Source of the DNA: Jiella soli
Lineage (GTDB): Bacteria; Pseudomonadota; Alphaproteobacteria; Rhizobiales; Rhizobiaceae
Direction of reading: 5' to 3'
DNA length: 64,000 bases
NCBI RefSeq assembly: GCF_020615385.1
Contig: NZ_JAJAVB010000015.1
Span: 139,047-203,046, forward strand
Of this stretch, positions 20,270-28,740 are shown one piece after another. Positions within the stretch are counted from its first letter, which is position 1; the number at the start of each line of letters is the position of its first letter. A program made the translations under genes and the position numbers. The notes under the pieces were generated by a model that saw nothing but the letters and a program-made list of their open reading frames with translations, ran no database searches and was not told the origin of the DNA.

Positions 20270-21691
20270 TCACTGGAAGTCAAACGCCGAAAGCCCCGTC
20301 ACCATCTCGTCGAGGCCTAGCGGGCGTGTCAGCGGCGGCTCGGCCCGCGCAAGACAGCCCTGCCGCTCGCACAGGCGGCAGGCCGGACCGATCCTCGTCA
20401 CCGCAGGCCGGGCGCCGAGATGCCGGCCGTAGACGGTCTCTTCCCGGAAGGCGATGTCGCAGCCGATCAGGATGGCGGTCCGGCGCGGCCGCTCCTCGAA
20501 CCCGGCCTGGAGCCCTTCCAGCGTGCGCGCGATCAAAAGGAACTCCGCGCCGTCCGGCATCTCCGCCGTCTCGACCAGGATCTGGCCCGGCTGGGCGAAG
20601 GCGGCGTGGATCGGCAGCTTCGGGCACCCGCCTCCGAAGCGCTGCACCGGAAATCCCCTTGCGCCGGCGCGGCGGAACCGATTGCCGGCATTGTCGACCT
20701 CCAGCATGAAGAACGGCACGCCCGGCGCGCCCTGCCGCTGCAGCGAGGTCAGGCGGTTGGCGGCCTGCTCGAAGGAAACCTGGAACCGGCCCCTGAGGAC
20801 GTCGATGTCGTAGGCCGCGCGCTCGGCGGCGGCCTGGAAGGCACCGTAGGGCATCATCAGCGCGTGCGCGGCGTAGCGCAGGAGTTCGAATCGGGCGAGC
20901 CGCCTCGCCTCGGCACTGGTGAAGGCGAAGCTCTCCACCTCCGCGGCCACGAGATCGGGAAAGGCCAGGAGGCAGACCTCCATCGCCGTCTCGCGCAGCC
21001 GGTCGGCCGGCGTCAGCCGCTCGGACAGGAACAGCCGCCGCGAGTGGCGGTCGAAGCGCCGGCGCCACAGCGGCATGGTCTGCACCGGCAGCACCCGGAC
21101 AGAGACCTCATGCGTTTTGCGCAGCCAGGTGCGAAGCGCGGCCATCAAATCGTCGCCGGGCTCGAGGTCGCGGTGGAGCTTTTCGCTTGCCGTATCGATT
21201 GCGGCGAAGAAGTTCGGCCGGGTCTCGAAAACGTCGCGGACCTCGTCGATCGGCAGCCGCGTCGCCGCGGGACCGGCCCAACGCCCCTCCCGCGCCAGGA
21301 GGTCGGAGAGGTCGGAGAGCCGGCCCTGCTGCTCGCGATAGGCGCGGTAGAGCTTGGAGATGCCGGCGGCAGCGTTCGGCGCGGCATCTGCGATCTCGAC
21401 GAGTTCCTGATCCCCTGGCAGTTCGCCGGAGATCAGCGGATCGGAGAACACCGCCTTCAGGTCGGAGAAGGCGCCCTGCTGCCGGCCGCCCTGAAGATCG
21501 GCGAGATCGATCTCGTAGGTCTCCGACAGTTTCAGGATCAGCTGTACCGTCAGCGGCCGCTGGTTGCGCTCGATGAGGTTGAGATAGGAGGGCGAGATGC
21601 CGAGTTCCTCGGCCATCGCCGTCTGGGTGAGGCCGAGGCCGTTGCGGATGCGGCGGATGCGCGGCCCGGCGAAGATCTTGTTCTCGGCCAT
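20270..21691 (-). CDS. ScfR-family transcriptional regulator (XRE + ImmA/IrrE-like, RamB/PccR type)
   Basis: 473 residues from the ATG at 21691. An XRE helix-turn-helix lies at about 6-65 (RIRRIRNGLGLTQTAMAEEL, SPSYLNLIERNQRPLTVQL). A central ImmA/IrrE-like region (about 160-290) has degenerate metal-site residues. A C-terminal DUF2083 domain carries the cysteine pattern CRLCERQGC near the end. Short-chain fatty acyl-CoA regulators (RamB, PccR, MccR) control glyoxylate and propionyl-CoA genes by sensing acyl-CoAs. Here the gene lies divergent from and next to aceA (with one 47-aa gene between), so control of aceA is likely. Confidence 0.9.
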   Translation of the reverse strand: MAENKIFAGPRIRRIRNGLGLTQTAMAEELGISPSYLNLIERNQRPLTVQLILKLSETYEIDLADLQGGRQQGAFSDLKAVFSDPLISGELPGDQELVEIADAAPNAAAGISKLYRAYREQQGRLSDLSDLLAREGRWAGPAATRLPIDEVRDVFETRPNFFAAIDTASEKLHRDLEPGDDLMAALRTWLRKTHEVSVRVLPVQTMPLWRRRFDRHSRRLFLSERLTPADRLRETAMEVCLLAFPDLVAAEVESFAFTSAEARRLARFELLRYAAHALMMPYGAFQAAAERAAYDIDVLRGRFQVSFEQAANRLTSLQRQGAPGVPFFMLEVDNAGNRFRRAGARGFPVQRFGGGCPKLPIHAAFAQPGQILVETAEMPDGAEFLLIARTLEGLQAGFEERPRRTAILIGCDIAFREETVYGRHLGARPAVTRIGPACRLCERQGCLARAEPPLTRPLGLDEMVTGLSAFDFQ

Positions 21692-21776
21692 CAGCCCGGC
21701 ACCCACCAGGGTGGAACGAGCGACGTCGTCCGGGTTCCCGCGGTTCTGCGGGATGGGCTCGGCGGAGCGGCTAGCC

Positions 21777-21920
21777 TCAGGCGATGCGAATCTTCATCTT
21801 GCGCGCACAGGCCGGGCCCGGGCCGCGCATATAGTGGCGCTCCGGCTGGTAGGTGGGCCAGAGGAACTCGGAAACCGCGAAAAGGATCTTCTTCATCTTC
21901 ATGGTCGCTACGATCGGCAT
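21777..21920 (-). CDS. 47-aa basic small protein
   Basis: ATG at 21920, with GGGAGAG seven bases before it, gives 47 residues and stops at TGA 21777. It begins MPIVATMKMKKILFAVSEFL, then WPTYQPERHYMRGPGPACAR and a basic end KMKIRIA. It has one short hydrophobic patch and ten Lys/Arg. I recognise no family. It is transcribed toward the ScfR gene, divergent from aceA. A small regulator or membrane-surface peptide is possible, but no function can be assigned. Confidence 0.6.
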   Translation of the reverse strand: MPIVATMKMKKILFAVSEFLWPTYQPERHYMRGPGPACARKMKIRIA

Positions 21921-22325
21921 GGCGCTCTCCCGTCTTTGGGTTCGTGCGCCTTGAGTGGAAGTGCCAGGATCGTTCTAGCGGGTTGAAATTTCGCGAATGT
22001 TTCGAGGCTGTTACGCGCGCGTCGAGAAAATCTTCCGACATCGTGAGAACTTTCTGAACGAGCCGACAGCCGGCCGGCTGTCGAAGCACGTGAAGCAAGC
22101 GCCGGGACCGGCCGAACCGATTGTCCGCCCGCCTTTTACAATCTTCACAAGATTACAGCCGCGATCGGTCAAAGACAAGACAAGCCGACCCGAATTGAGC
22201 CTCTGACGTTTCGGTTCTCCCTTCGCCCAACGACTGCAAACTGCCAAATTGCTTGCAGCGCTCGGGCAGGACGGCAGCGACGCCAGCCGGCCCCGGTGAA
22301 GACCAGGACAGAAGGACAATGCGCC
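21921..22325. other. Divergent control region of aceA
   Basis: These 405 bases separate the 47-aa gene (minus) and aceA (plus) and must carry promoters for both. The AT-richer part near 22130-22160 (TTTTACAATC, AAGATTACAG) is a plausible promoter zone. A CTGCAA/TTGCAG dyad is listed separately. No coding frame is credible here. Confidence 0.5.
22234..22258 (+). promoter_or_regulatory. Candidate ScfR operator upstream of aceA
   Basis: CTGCAA (22234-22239) and TTGCAG (22253-22258) form an inverted repeat with a 13-base spacer containing CCAAATTG. ScfR proteins such as PccR and RamB bind TTTGCAAA-like sequences, which these half-sites resemble. The site lies 68-92 bases before the aceA start. 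The spacing differs from the published PccR site, so the match is partial. Confidence 0.35.
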
Positions 22326-23633
<1,308 letters not shown>

Positions 23634-23673
23634 CGATCCCCCGCTCGTTTCGGCGATCTTCAGCGACGCTTGG

Positions 23674-23700
23674 CGCGACGGGCCGAAAGCTCCCGTCGCG
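23674..23700 (+). terminator. Hairpin after aceA
   Basis: CGCGACGGG (23674-23682) pairs perfectly with CCCGTCGCG (23692-23700) around the loop CCGAAAGCT, 40 bases past the aceA stop. It suits a terminator or attenuating structure before the next gene, but lacks a T-run. Confidence 0.4.
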
Positions 23701-23799
23701 TCCGGGCCGGGCAGCGCCTTTGGGAGAGGCCGCCCGGCCCCTGAAAACCGACAGCGACCGGACGCTTCGCAGAAGCACCGGCAAACAAGGAGAAAGAGA

Positions 23800-24060
23800 A
23801 TGAGCGCAGTCGCCAATGACCAGGACCGTCCGCGCACCCGCGTGAAGGAACGGGCCGAAGAGCAGTCGTCCGCGATGGACGAGGCACAGCAGACGGCGAT
23901 CCGCATGCTGGCCAACGATCTCCACCGGCTCAACCAGTCGGTCATGAAGGCCGTCGAGGCCGGCGTCTCGGTCGAGCTCGTCCGCTCGGCCCGCCATCAT
24001 GGCGGCAACGGCAATTGGGGCGATCTCCTGATCCCGGTCGTCCTGAAGAGCGAACGCTGA
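23800..24060 (+). CDS. 86-aa protein of unknown function downstream of aceA
   Basis: ATG at 23800 has a strong AAGGAG site. The product is hydrophilic, with a charged N-terminus (DQDRPRTRVKERAEEQ), a helix (DEAQQTAIRMLANDLHRLNQSVMKAVEAGVSVELVRS) and a Gly/Asn-rich turn (HHGGNGNWGDLLIPVVLKS). It has no signal peptide or membrane segment. It follows aceA by 166 bases on the same strand. I do not recognise the family. Confidence 0.75.
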   Translation: MSAVANDQDRPRTRVKERAEEQSSAMDEAQQTAIRMLANDLHRLNQSVMKAVEAGVSVELVRSARHHGGNGNWGDLLIPVVLKSER

Positions 24061-24169
24061 ACGCACAGCTCTGCGATGCACAGACAGTCGGCCGCGACCG
24101 CGCGGCCGGCAGACGTCATGAGCCAAGCTGGCGCGCCTAATCCAAGAGACGATCGCCGCTTTCGAAGAG

Positions 24170-24199
24170 TTGCCGCGCCGCGTCGCCGCACGGCATAAT
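24170..24199 (+). promoter_or_regulatory. Sigma-70-like promoter giving a possibly leaderless antitoxin mRNA
   Basis: TTGCCG (24170-24175) and CATAAT (24194-24199) are spaced by 18 bases. A start site seven bases on falls at about 24206, the A of the antitoxin ATG. There is no ribosome site before this ATG, which fits a leaderless transcript. Confidence 0.5.
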
Positions 24200-24205
24200 C
24201 ATTCC

Positions 24206-24442
24206 ATGACGATAACGATTGATCTTCCCCCCGAACAACTCGCGCGAATTGACGCGTTGGCGGCGCGTTCGAGGCGGTCGGTTGCCGAGGTGGTAAGCGA
24301 TGCACTCGAAAACGGCCATTCCCTCGAGTGGCAGGAATACTACCTCGATAAGGTGGAAGCCGGCACTGCCGCGGCCGATCGTGGTGACTTCGCCACTCCG
24401 GAAGATCTCGAGCGAGTGCTGAGCAAGTGCCGGCTTGGATAA
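24206..24442 (+). CDS. Ribbon-helix-helix antitoxin (ParD/CopG type)
   Basis: 78 residues from the ATG at 24206. The N-terminal beta-strand TITIDLPPEQLARIDALAARSRRSVAEVVSDALE is a CopG/RHH DNA-binding domain. The C-terminal part, KVEAGTAAADRGDFATPEDLERVL, is the toxin-neutralising tail typical of ParD-like antitoxins of alphaproteobacteria. Its TAA overlaps the ATG of the toxin frame by one base. The antitoxin is intact although its toxin is broken. A longer upstream reading starting MPRRV lacks a ribosome site. Confidence 0.88.
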   Translation: MTITIDLPPEQLARIDALAARSRRSVAEVVSDALENGHSLEWQEYYLDKVEAGTAAADRGDFATPEDLERVLSKCRLG

Positions 24443-24722
24443 TGCGGGTCGTCTGGACTATCCCGGCTCTCGATCAGCTTGAGGAATTCAGGATTTCATA
24501 GCACTCGATAGCCCCCGCGCCGCCGAGCGCCTTGCTAAGTCGGTTGTCGGACGCACAGCCATCCTCGCCGATAATCCGATGTTAGGCCGACGCGGGCGGG
24601 CATTCGGAACCCGTGATTTGGTCATCACGGGAACGCCTTACATCGTTGTCTACCGCGCCAATGCGGTCGTGGAGATCCTTGCGGTCATCCATGGCGCGCG
24701 ACGCTGGCCGGAAGAATCCTAG
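24442..24722 (+). pseudogene. RelE/ParE-family toxin, frameshifted
   Basis: Translation from the ATG at 24442 reads MRVVWTIPALDQLEEF and then meets TAG at 24499. Shifting by one base near 24489-24491 restores a complete toxin tail: DFIALDSPRAAERLAKSVVG, then AILADNPMLGRRG, GTRDLVITGTPYIVVYRA and IHGARRWPEES, ending at TAG 24720-24722. One missing base is enough to explain the break. The rebuilt product is about 92 aa, the normal ParE/RelE size, with the conserved R-x-F and Y-x-V-x-Y strands. The gene is inactivated, or the base is a sequencing error. Confidence 0.88.
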
Positions 24723-24914
24723 CTTAATCACAAGATACCAACGAACTGTCCGACCCTGTCGGACGCAGTAAGTGCCATGGCCGCGATCTGGTACCGGCCG
24801 CGGCTTCTTGGCCTTGGATTACAAGCTCGCCGCAGACAATCTCCCCCCGCCTTCCCTCACCCCCTGCTCGCGGTCTATGCTCGGTTCGCCGAATGGCAGC
24901 CCCCAAAGGATCGC

Positions 24915-26459
24915 ATGTCAGAGACCTCAAAACCCGGTTCCTCGCGCCCGCGCTCGCCGCAGCGCTTCGAGCCCCGCAAGAAACCGTCCTCCGGCGGCAA
25001 CGAGGCGAGCCCGATCAAGGGCGCGCCGATGCCGGTCAAGCGCGACTTCAACCATGTGAAGCTCTCGCCCGACGAAAAGCGCGCCTTCCTCGATTCCAAG
25101 CGCGGCGTGCGATCGATGCAGGAGGCCGCCGAATGGCTCGCGGTGCGCGGCATCGACGATCTCGAGTGTATCACGCCGGACCTTGCCGGCGTTGCCCGCG
25201 GCAAGATGATGCCGGCCAAGAAGTTTGCCGCGAACACCTCGCTGGCGCTTCCCTCCGCGCTGTTCATGCACACCATCTCCGGCGAATATCCGGAAGAGAG
25301 CGGCGAGTTCCGCTATTCGCCCAATGACGGCGACCTGAAGCTCGTCCCGGACCTGTCGACCCTGTGCCTCGTCCCCTGGGAAAACGATCCGACCGCGCAG
25401 GTGATCTGCGACCTCGTCGACACATCGGGCGCCGCCGTCGGCTATACGCCGCGCAGCGTCCTGCGCCGGGTGATGGCGCTCTACCAGAACCGCGGCTGGA
25501 AGCCGGTCGTCGCGCCCGAGATCGAGTTCTACCTCGTCTCCAAGAACGTCGATCCCGACTATCCGCTGGTCCCGCCGATCGGGCGCTCCGGCCGTCAGAT
25601 CCAGTCCGGCCAGTCCTATTCGATCGGCGGCGTCAACGAGTTCGACGAGTTGATCGACGACATCTACGACTTTTCCGATGCGCAAGGGCTGGAGATCGAC
25701 ACCCTCATCCACGAAGAGGGCGCCGCGCAGCTCGAGATCAATCTGCGCCACGGCGATCCGCTGGAACTCGCCGACCAGGTGTTCATGTTCAAGCGCACCA
25801 TCCGCGAGGCGGCGCTCGGCCAGGACATCTACGCGACCTTCATGGCAAAGCCGATCCAGGGCCAACCAGGCTCGGCGATGCACATCCACCAGTCGGTGGT
25901 CGACGCGCGCACCGGCAGGAACGTCTTCTCGAACGAGGACGGCAGCGCATCCGATCTCTTCTACAACTTCATCGGCGGCATGCAGCATTACGTGCCGGCG
26001 GCGCTGATCATGATGGCCCCTTACGTGAACTCCTATCGACGGCTGACCTACGGCATGGGAGCGCCGACCAACAACGCCTGGGGCTACGACAACCGGACCA
26101 CCGCCTTTCGCGTGCCGACATCGGACGCGGCCGGCCGACGGGTGGAGAACCGCCTGCCCTCCTCCGACACCAATCCCTATCTTGCGATCGCCGCCTCGCT
26201 CGCCTGCGGCTATCTCGGCATGGTGAACGCGGTGAAGCCGGCCGACCCGACGGACCGTACCGTCAATGAGGACGGCGAGATCGAACTGCCGCGTGGCCTG
26301 CTCGAGGCTGTCGCGGCCTTCGAGGCCGAGGAAGCGTTCCGCGAGGTCTTCAGCCGCGAGTTCGTCGGGACCTATGCGGGGGTGAAGCGGGGCGAGCACG
26401 AGACCTTCATGCAGGTGATCAGTCCCTGGGAACGCGAATTCCTGCTCCTCCAGGTCTGA
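24915..26459 (+). CDS. puuA: Glutamine synthetase family protein, likely gamma-glutamylputrescine synthetase
   Basis: 514 residues from the ATG at 24915 (AAGGA upstream). The first 40-45 residues are a basic, Pro/Ser-rich extension not usual in PuuA (about 470). The GS catalytic core follows: APEIEFYLVSK, HEEGAAQLEINLRHGD, GSAMHIHQSV, NNAWGYDNRTTAFRVP and NRLPSSDTNPYLAIAA. These provide the metal glutamates, the active-site His and substrate arginines. The class that sits beside a PuuB-type oxidase ligates glutamate to putrescine. The next gene starts 4 bases later and is that oxidase. The extreme N-terminus may start at an internal codon. Confidence 0.85.
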   Translation: MSETSKPGSSRPRSPQRFEPRKKPSSGGNEASPIKGAPMPVKRDFNHVKLSPDEKRAFLDSKRGVRSMQEAAEWLAVRGIDDLECITPDLAGVARGKMMPAKKFAANTSLALPSALFMHTISGEYPEESGEFRYSPNDGDLKLVPDLSTLCLVPWENDPTAQVICDLVDTSGAAVGYTPRSVLRRVMALYQNRGWKPVVAPEIEFYLVSKNVDPDYPLVPPIGRSGRQIQSGQSYSIGGVNEFDELIDDIYDFSDAQGLEIDTLIHEEGAAQLEINLRHGDPLELADQVFMFKRTIREAALGQDIYATFMAKPIQGQPGSAMHIHQSVVDARTGRNVFSNEDGSASDLFYNFIGGMQHYVPAALIMMAPYVNSYRRLTYGMGAPTNNAWGYDNRTTAFRVPTSDAAGRRVENRLPSSDTNPYLAIAASLACGYLGMVNAVKPADPTDRTVNEDGEIELPRGLLEAVAAFEAEEAFREVFSREFVGTYAGVKRGEHETFMQVISPWEREFLLLQV

Positions 26460-26463
26460 GGCG

Positions 26464-27747
26464 ATGGCGCCCTATCAGTCGCCCATCGCGCCGGGACGCT
26501 CCTGGTACGAGGACTCCGTCGAACGTCCCGTCTACCCTGCGCTCGGCGGCAGCCTCGACGTCGACGTCCTGGTCGTCGGTGGCGGCTTCACCGGCCTTTC
26601 CGCGGGTCTCCACCTCGCACGTGCGGGCCTCCGTGTCGCCGTCCTCGAAGCCCATCGGTTCGGCGACGGCGCCTCGGGGCGGAACGGCGGCCAGATGGGC
26701 ACCGGCCAGCGGCTGTGGCCGGGCGAGATCGAAGAGGCCTACGGCCTGGAGCGGTCGAAGGCGCTGTTCGACCTTGCCGAGGAGGCCAAGGCCCATCTCT
26801 TCGACTTCATCGAGACCAACGGCATCGACGCGGATCTGAGGCGCGGCCAGCTTTCGGTCGTTCACAAGCGGCGCTACCTCAAGGACTATCGGGCTCAGGT
26901 CGAGGATCTGGCCACCCGCTACGACTATCCGCACACGAGCTTCATGGACGCCGAGGAAACCGCCTCGCGACTCGGATCGAGGCGCTATTTCGGCGGCATC
27001 CGCGACCTCGGCACCGGCCATCTGAATCCGATGAAGCTCGTCGTCGCAACGGCGCGGATCGCGGCGGAATGCGGCGCCCTCCTCCATGAGAACAGCGCCG
27101 TCACCCGGCTAGACCGGTCGGGCGGAAAAATCGTCGCCGAGACGGCGACAGGCACCATCCGGGCAGAGCGTGCGCTTCTCGCAGTCAATGCCTATGGGTC
27201 CGGGCTTTCGTCGGAGATCGACGCCCATGTGATGCCGATTGGATCATTCATCGGGGCGAGCGAGCCGCTGGCCGAGCCGGATCGGATCCTGCCGGGAGGC
27301 GAATCCTGCGATGATTCCCGTTTCGTCGTGCGCTATTTCCGCAAGAGTGTCGACGGACGGCTGCTGTTCGGCGGGCGCGAGGCCTATACGTCGGCCACCG
27401 GCGATATCGCCCGGCACATCCGCAAGCAGATCGCCGAGGTCTATCCGCATCTTGCGGACGTCAGGATTACCCATGCCTGGGGCGGCTCGGTCGGGATCAC
27501 CATGGAGCGGATGCCCTATGTGCGCAGCCTGTCGCCGGGAGTGACGACGATCGGCGGCTTTTCCGGCCATGGCGTGATGCTGGCGAACTTCGCCGGGCGG
27601 CTCTATGCGGAGCGGGTGGCCGGCAATCGCGACCGGCTGGCCGAATTCGAGGCGCTGCGCATTCCCGCCTTCCCTGGAAGCACGCGGATGCGGGTGCCGC
27701 TGCTCTTCCTGGCCATGACTTGGTTCTCTTTGCGCGACCGCTTCTGA
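26464..27747 (+). CDS. puuB: FAD-dependent oxidoreductase, likely gamma-glutamylputrescine oxidase
   Basis: 427 residues, DAO-type flavoenzyme. The FAD dinucleotide motif VLVVGGGFTGLSAGLHLA is at about residues 36-53, followed by the second fingerprint FGDGASGRNGGQMGTGQ, which is diagnostic of the PuuB/OrdL group. The C-terminal FAD-closing segment reads GGFSGHGVMLANFAGRLYAERVAG. The N-terminus SYQSPIAPGRSWYEDSVERP-like lead is typical. It would oxidise gamma-glutamylputrescine to the aldehyde with H2O2 release. It is in an operon with the PuuA-like gene. Together with potFGHI it forms a putrescine uptake and use pathway. Confidence 0.88.
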   Translation: MAPYQSPIAPGRSWYEDSVERPVYPALGGSLDVDVLVVGGGFTGLSAGLHLARAGLRVAVLEAHRFGDGASGRNGGQMGTGQRLWPGEIEEAYGLERSKALFDLAEEAKAHLFDFIETNGIDADLRRGQLSVVHKRRYLKDYRAQVEDLATRYDYPHTSFMDAEETASRLGSRRYFGGIRDLGTGHLNPMKLVVATARIAAECGALLHENSAVTRLDRSGGKIVAETATGTIRAERALLAVNAYGSGLSSEIDAHVMPIGSFIGASEPLAEPDRILPGGESCDDSRFVVRYFRKSVDGRLLFGGREAYTSATGDIARHIRKQIAEVYPHLADVRITHAWGGSVGITMERMPYVRSLSPGVTTIGGFSGHGVMLANFAGRLYAERVAGNRDRLAEFEALRIPAFPGSTRMRVPLLFLAMTWFSLRDRF

Positions 27748-28071
27748 CGCTGGCAGCGGCAGAAACCATAGCCGGCTATCATTGCAAGACGAACACATTT
27801 TTGTTGGAGCGGCGGCCGTCTCTGCCTGCAAGCTGGACCGCGTCCGGGATGCAGGCTCGTTTCCGAAACCCGGCCGCCGCCCATAAGCGCCTCCTGTGTC
27901 TGAGGCTTTATGTCTGCCGGAGTGAGCGAGCATGCCTGCCGCAGAGTGCAGCCACAACCGATCCGCCCACGGCTACGGGATGCTGGAGGCCTGCAAGCCT
28001 ATGCCGGAGGTTGCGGCATGGCGATGCGTCGCCCCTTGCAAGTCCTTCACACCGAATGCATTTCCTGCCCA
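27748..28071. other. Intergenic region upstream of the phytochrome operon
   Basis: These 324 bases lie between puuB and the heme oxygenase gene and should contain the promoter of bphO-bphP. I saw no RNA gene, strong hairpin, or match to known boxes. A plus-strand frame runs in from 27910 but lacks a ribosome site or recognisable content before 28072. Confidence 0.5.
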
Positions 28072-28740
28072 ATGAACGAGATCACGACGATTCGGATGGA
28101 CAAGTCCGAAGGACGGGCCCACCGTGAAGCCGTGGCTTCGACGCGGGCAATATTGCGGAGCGAGACGGCAGAGGCCCACGCGCGGCTCGACCACCGTTTC
28201 GAAGGCATGTTCGCGGCCGCGTCGCCGGACATCTATCACCGCTTCGTCAGGATGAACCATGCCTGCCACGCCATGCTGGAGCCGCTTCTGGCGCGTGAAA
28301 CAGACGCGCGGCGCGGACCCCCGGCAACGCAGGGCGCACCGGTCAGCCTCCTGCCGCAACTTCGCGCCGATATGGAAGCGATGGAGCTCGCTCCGGTCCG
28401 GCTCGACAGCCAATTTCTGCCGCAGAGCGGGACTGCCGAAGCCGTCGGCGCGCTCTATGTTCTCGAGGGATCGCGTCTCGGCGCGCGCTTTCTCCATCGC
28501 GCCTTTCAGGACGGCGAGGTGTCGAGGCGCTGGTCAGGAGCCACGACCTTCTACCTCGATGCGGCTGCACGCCCTGGGAACATCGCCGGAATGCTGGAGA
28601 TGTATTCGGAGCGAATCGGCTCGCCGCATGCGCTGCAGCGCGCCTGCGCCAGCGCATGTGCTACCTTTTCACTGTTCGCGGCGGCTGCCGATGCCTCCGA
28701 CGCGACGAGCCGGCCGACGGCCGACGGCGACACTGCATGA
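28072..28740 (+). CDS. bphO: Biliverdin-producing heme oxygenase
   Basis: 222 residues if begun at the ATG at 28072; a second ATG at 28096 is equally plausible. LRSETAEAHARLDHRFEGMF (about residue 32) contains the proximal heme-ligand histidine. YVLEGSRLGARFLHRAF is the diagnostic distal-helix G-S-x-L-G segment. The enzyme would open heme to biliverdin IXalpha, the chromophore of the phytochrome encoded next. Its stop overlaps the phytochrome start (ATGA), so the two are translated together. This is the classical bphO-bphP arrangement. Confidence 0.9.
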   Translation: MNEITTIRMDKSEGRAHREAVASTRAILRSETAEAHARLDHRFEGMFAAASPDIYHRFVRMNHACHAMLEPLLARETDARRGPPATQGAPVSLLPQLRADMEAMELAPVRLDSQFLPQSGTAEAVGALYVLEGSRLGARFLHRAFQDGEVSRRWSGATTFYLDAAARPGNIAGMLEMYSERIGSPHALQRACASACATFSLFAAAADASDATSRPTADGDTA

